DNA of 6,858 nucleotides, from NCBI GenBank assembly GCA_021781095.1, contig JAJXXM010000382.1:1-6858 (forward strand), in the 5' to 3' direction. The stretch is from a bacterium. GTDB taxonomy: Bacteria; Eremiobacterota; Eremiobacteria; Baltobacterales; Baltobacteraceae. The notes beneath the pieces are model-generated. The model had not been told where the DNA came from and ran no database searches. It saw nothing but the letters and a program-made list of their open reading frames with translations. Shown piece by piece: positions 6,096-6,858 of this stretch. Made by a program: the position numbers and the translations under genes. Within the stretch, counting starts at the first letter, position 1, and each line of letters starts with the position of its first letter.

Positions 6096-6858
6096 ATGAG
6101 TGGAGTGCGCGTTCTCGCCGGAACCCGAAAAGGGGCGTTTATCCTCGAAGCCGATGAGGCTCGACGGCGTTGGAACATCGAGGGGCCCTTTTTTGCCGGT
6201 TGGGAGATCTATCACGTCGCCGGATCGCCCGCCGATCCCCAACGCCTCTACGCTTCGCAGAGCAGCGGATGGTTCGGCCAGGTCGTCCAACGCTCGAGTG
6301 ACGGCGGCAAGACGTGGCAGCCCGTCAACAACGAGTTTACCTACGACGGTATTCCCGGAACCCACCAATGGTACGACGGCTCGTCGCGTCCGTGGGAGTT
6401 CAAGCGCGTCTGGCACCTCGAAGCCTCTCCGCTCGATCCCGACGTCGTTTATGCGGGGGTCGAAGATGCCGCGTTATTCCGCTCCGACGACGGCGGCGAG
6501 CACTGGCACGAACTCTCCGGTTTACGCAACCATAGTACCGGCAGCAGCTGGCATCCGGGAGCCGGCGGCATGTGCCTGCACACCATTTTGCTCGATCGTA
6601 CGAACGCACAGCGTATCTACGTAGCGATCTCCGCAGCCGGTGCCTTCCGCAGCGACGATGGGGGCGCGACCTGGCTGCCGATCAATCGCGGTTTGCAATC
6701 GGAATATATTCCCGACCCCAACGCCGAGGTCGGGCATTGCGTCCACCGGCTCGCCATGCATCCGGCGAAACCGAACGTCCTCTTTATGCAGAAACACTGG
6801 GACGTGATGCGCAGCGATAACGGCGGCGACCAATGGCACGAAATCAGCGGGAATCTTC
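6096..6858 (+). CDS. BNR/Asp-box beta-propeller protein (partial, runs off the right edge)
   Basis: The first 254 codons are in the window, open to the last base with no stop. The ATG is set by a strong GGAGGT Shine-Dalgarno. Four Asp boxes (S-x-D-x-G-x-x-W) are present: SSDGGKTW (67-74), SDDGGEHW (130-137), SDDGGATW (186-193) and SDNGGDQW (240-247), spaced 54-63 residues apart. They mark successive blades of a BNR/VPS10/sialidase-like beta-propeller. Recurrent [13 protein letters not shown] strands precede the boxes, as usual in this fold. The N-terminus ([17 protein letters not shown]) has no signal peptide or membrane segment, so the protein is probably cytosolic. Such proteins are often labelled glycosyl hydrolase or exo-alpha-sialidase, but the sialidase FRIP-type motif is not seen in the visible part, so enzymatic activity should not be assumed. 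The gene is divergent from tlyA across 112 bp and may share regulatory DNA with it. The fold is well supported; the function is unknown. Confidence 0.87.
   Translation, partial: MSGVRVLAGTRKGAFILEADEARRRWNIEGPFFAGWEIYHVAGSPADPQRLYASQSSGWFGQVVQRSSDGGKTWQPVNNEFTYDGIPGTHQWYDGSSRPWEFKRVWHLEASPLDPDVVYAGVEDAALFRSDDGGEHWHELSGLRNHSTGSSWHPGAGGMCLHTILLDRTNAQRIYVAISAAGAFRSDDGGATWLPINRGLQSEYIPDPNAEVGHCVHRLAMHPAKPNVLFMQKHWDVMRSDNGGDQWHEISGNL

Noticed and set aside
5984..6178. 65-residue N-terminal extension of tlyA
   Set aside because: It would overlap the start of the divergent BNR gene and does not resemble TlyA; the ATG at 5983 has a strong Shine-Dalgarno.

Overview
This is a GC-rich, gene-dense bacterial chromosome segment. 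It holds six protein genes: five complete and one running off the right edge. The order is TonB-like protein (-), pyk (+), recN (-), nadK (-), tlyA (-) and a BNR/Asp-box repeat protein (+). I see no tRNA, rRNA, mobile element or CRISPR array. An N-terminal TonB-type membrane anchor suggests a diderm (two-membrane) bacterium. The tlyA-nadK-recN order is widely shared among Actinobacteria, Firmicutes, Chloroflexi and related lineages. An uncultured high-GC lineage such as Eremiobacterota/WPS-2 or a neighbour would fit, but that is a low-confidence impression and nothing here is diagnostic.

Left part (1-1240): a 388-residue proline-rich protein is encoded on the minus strand. Its membrane anchor carries the S-x3-H pattern of TonB. 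Its long Pro-rich spacer contains a 24-bp tandem repeat. Its C-terminal domain does not look like a classical TonB C-terminal domain. It is divergent from pyk across only 69 bp. In that gap lies a perfect 12-bp inverted repeat that encloses a second dyad with the same centre, a good candidate operator or leader hairpin for one or both genes.

Middle (1241-4337): pyk encodes a complete pyruvate kinase of the Lys-type, which is predicted to be K+-independent. Its 3' end overlaps the 3' end of the convergent recN by 65 bp. A 10-bp GC hairpin lies directly after the pyk stop codon, inside the recN coding sequence.

Right part (2610-6858): tlyA, nadK and recN form a tight minus-strand operon. tlyA and nadK overlap by 4 bp (ATGA), and 9 bp separate nadK from recN. 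They encode an rRNA 2'-O-methyltransferase, NAD kinase and the SMC-like DNA repair ATPase RecN. Divergent from tlyA across 112 bp is the start of a cytosolic-looking protein with four Asp-box (BNR) repeats in the visible 254 residues. The window is mostly housekeeping. The least explained parts are the TonB-like protein and the concentric dyad at 1186-1229.
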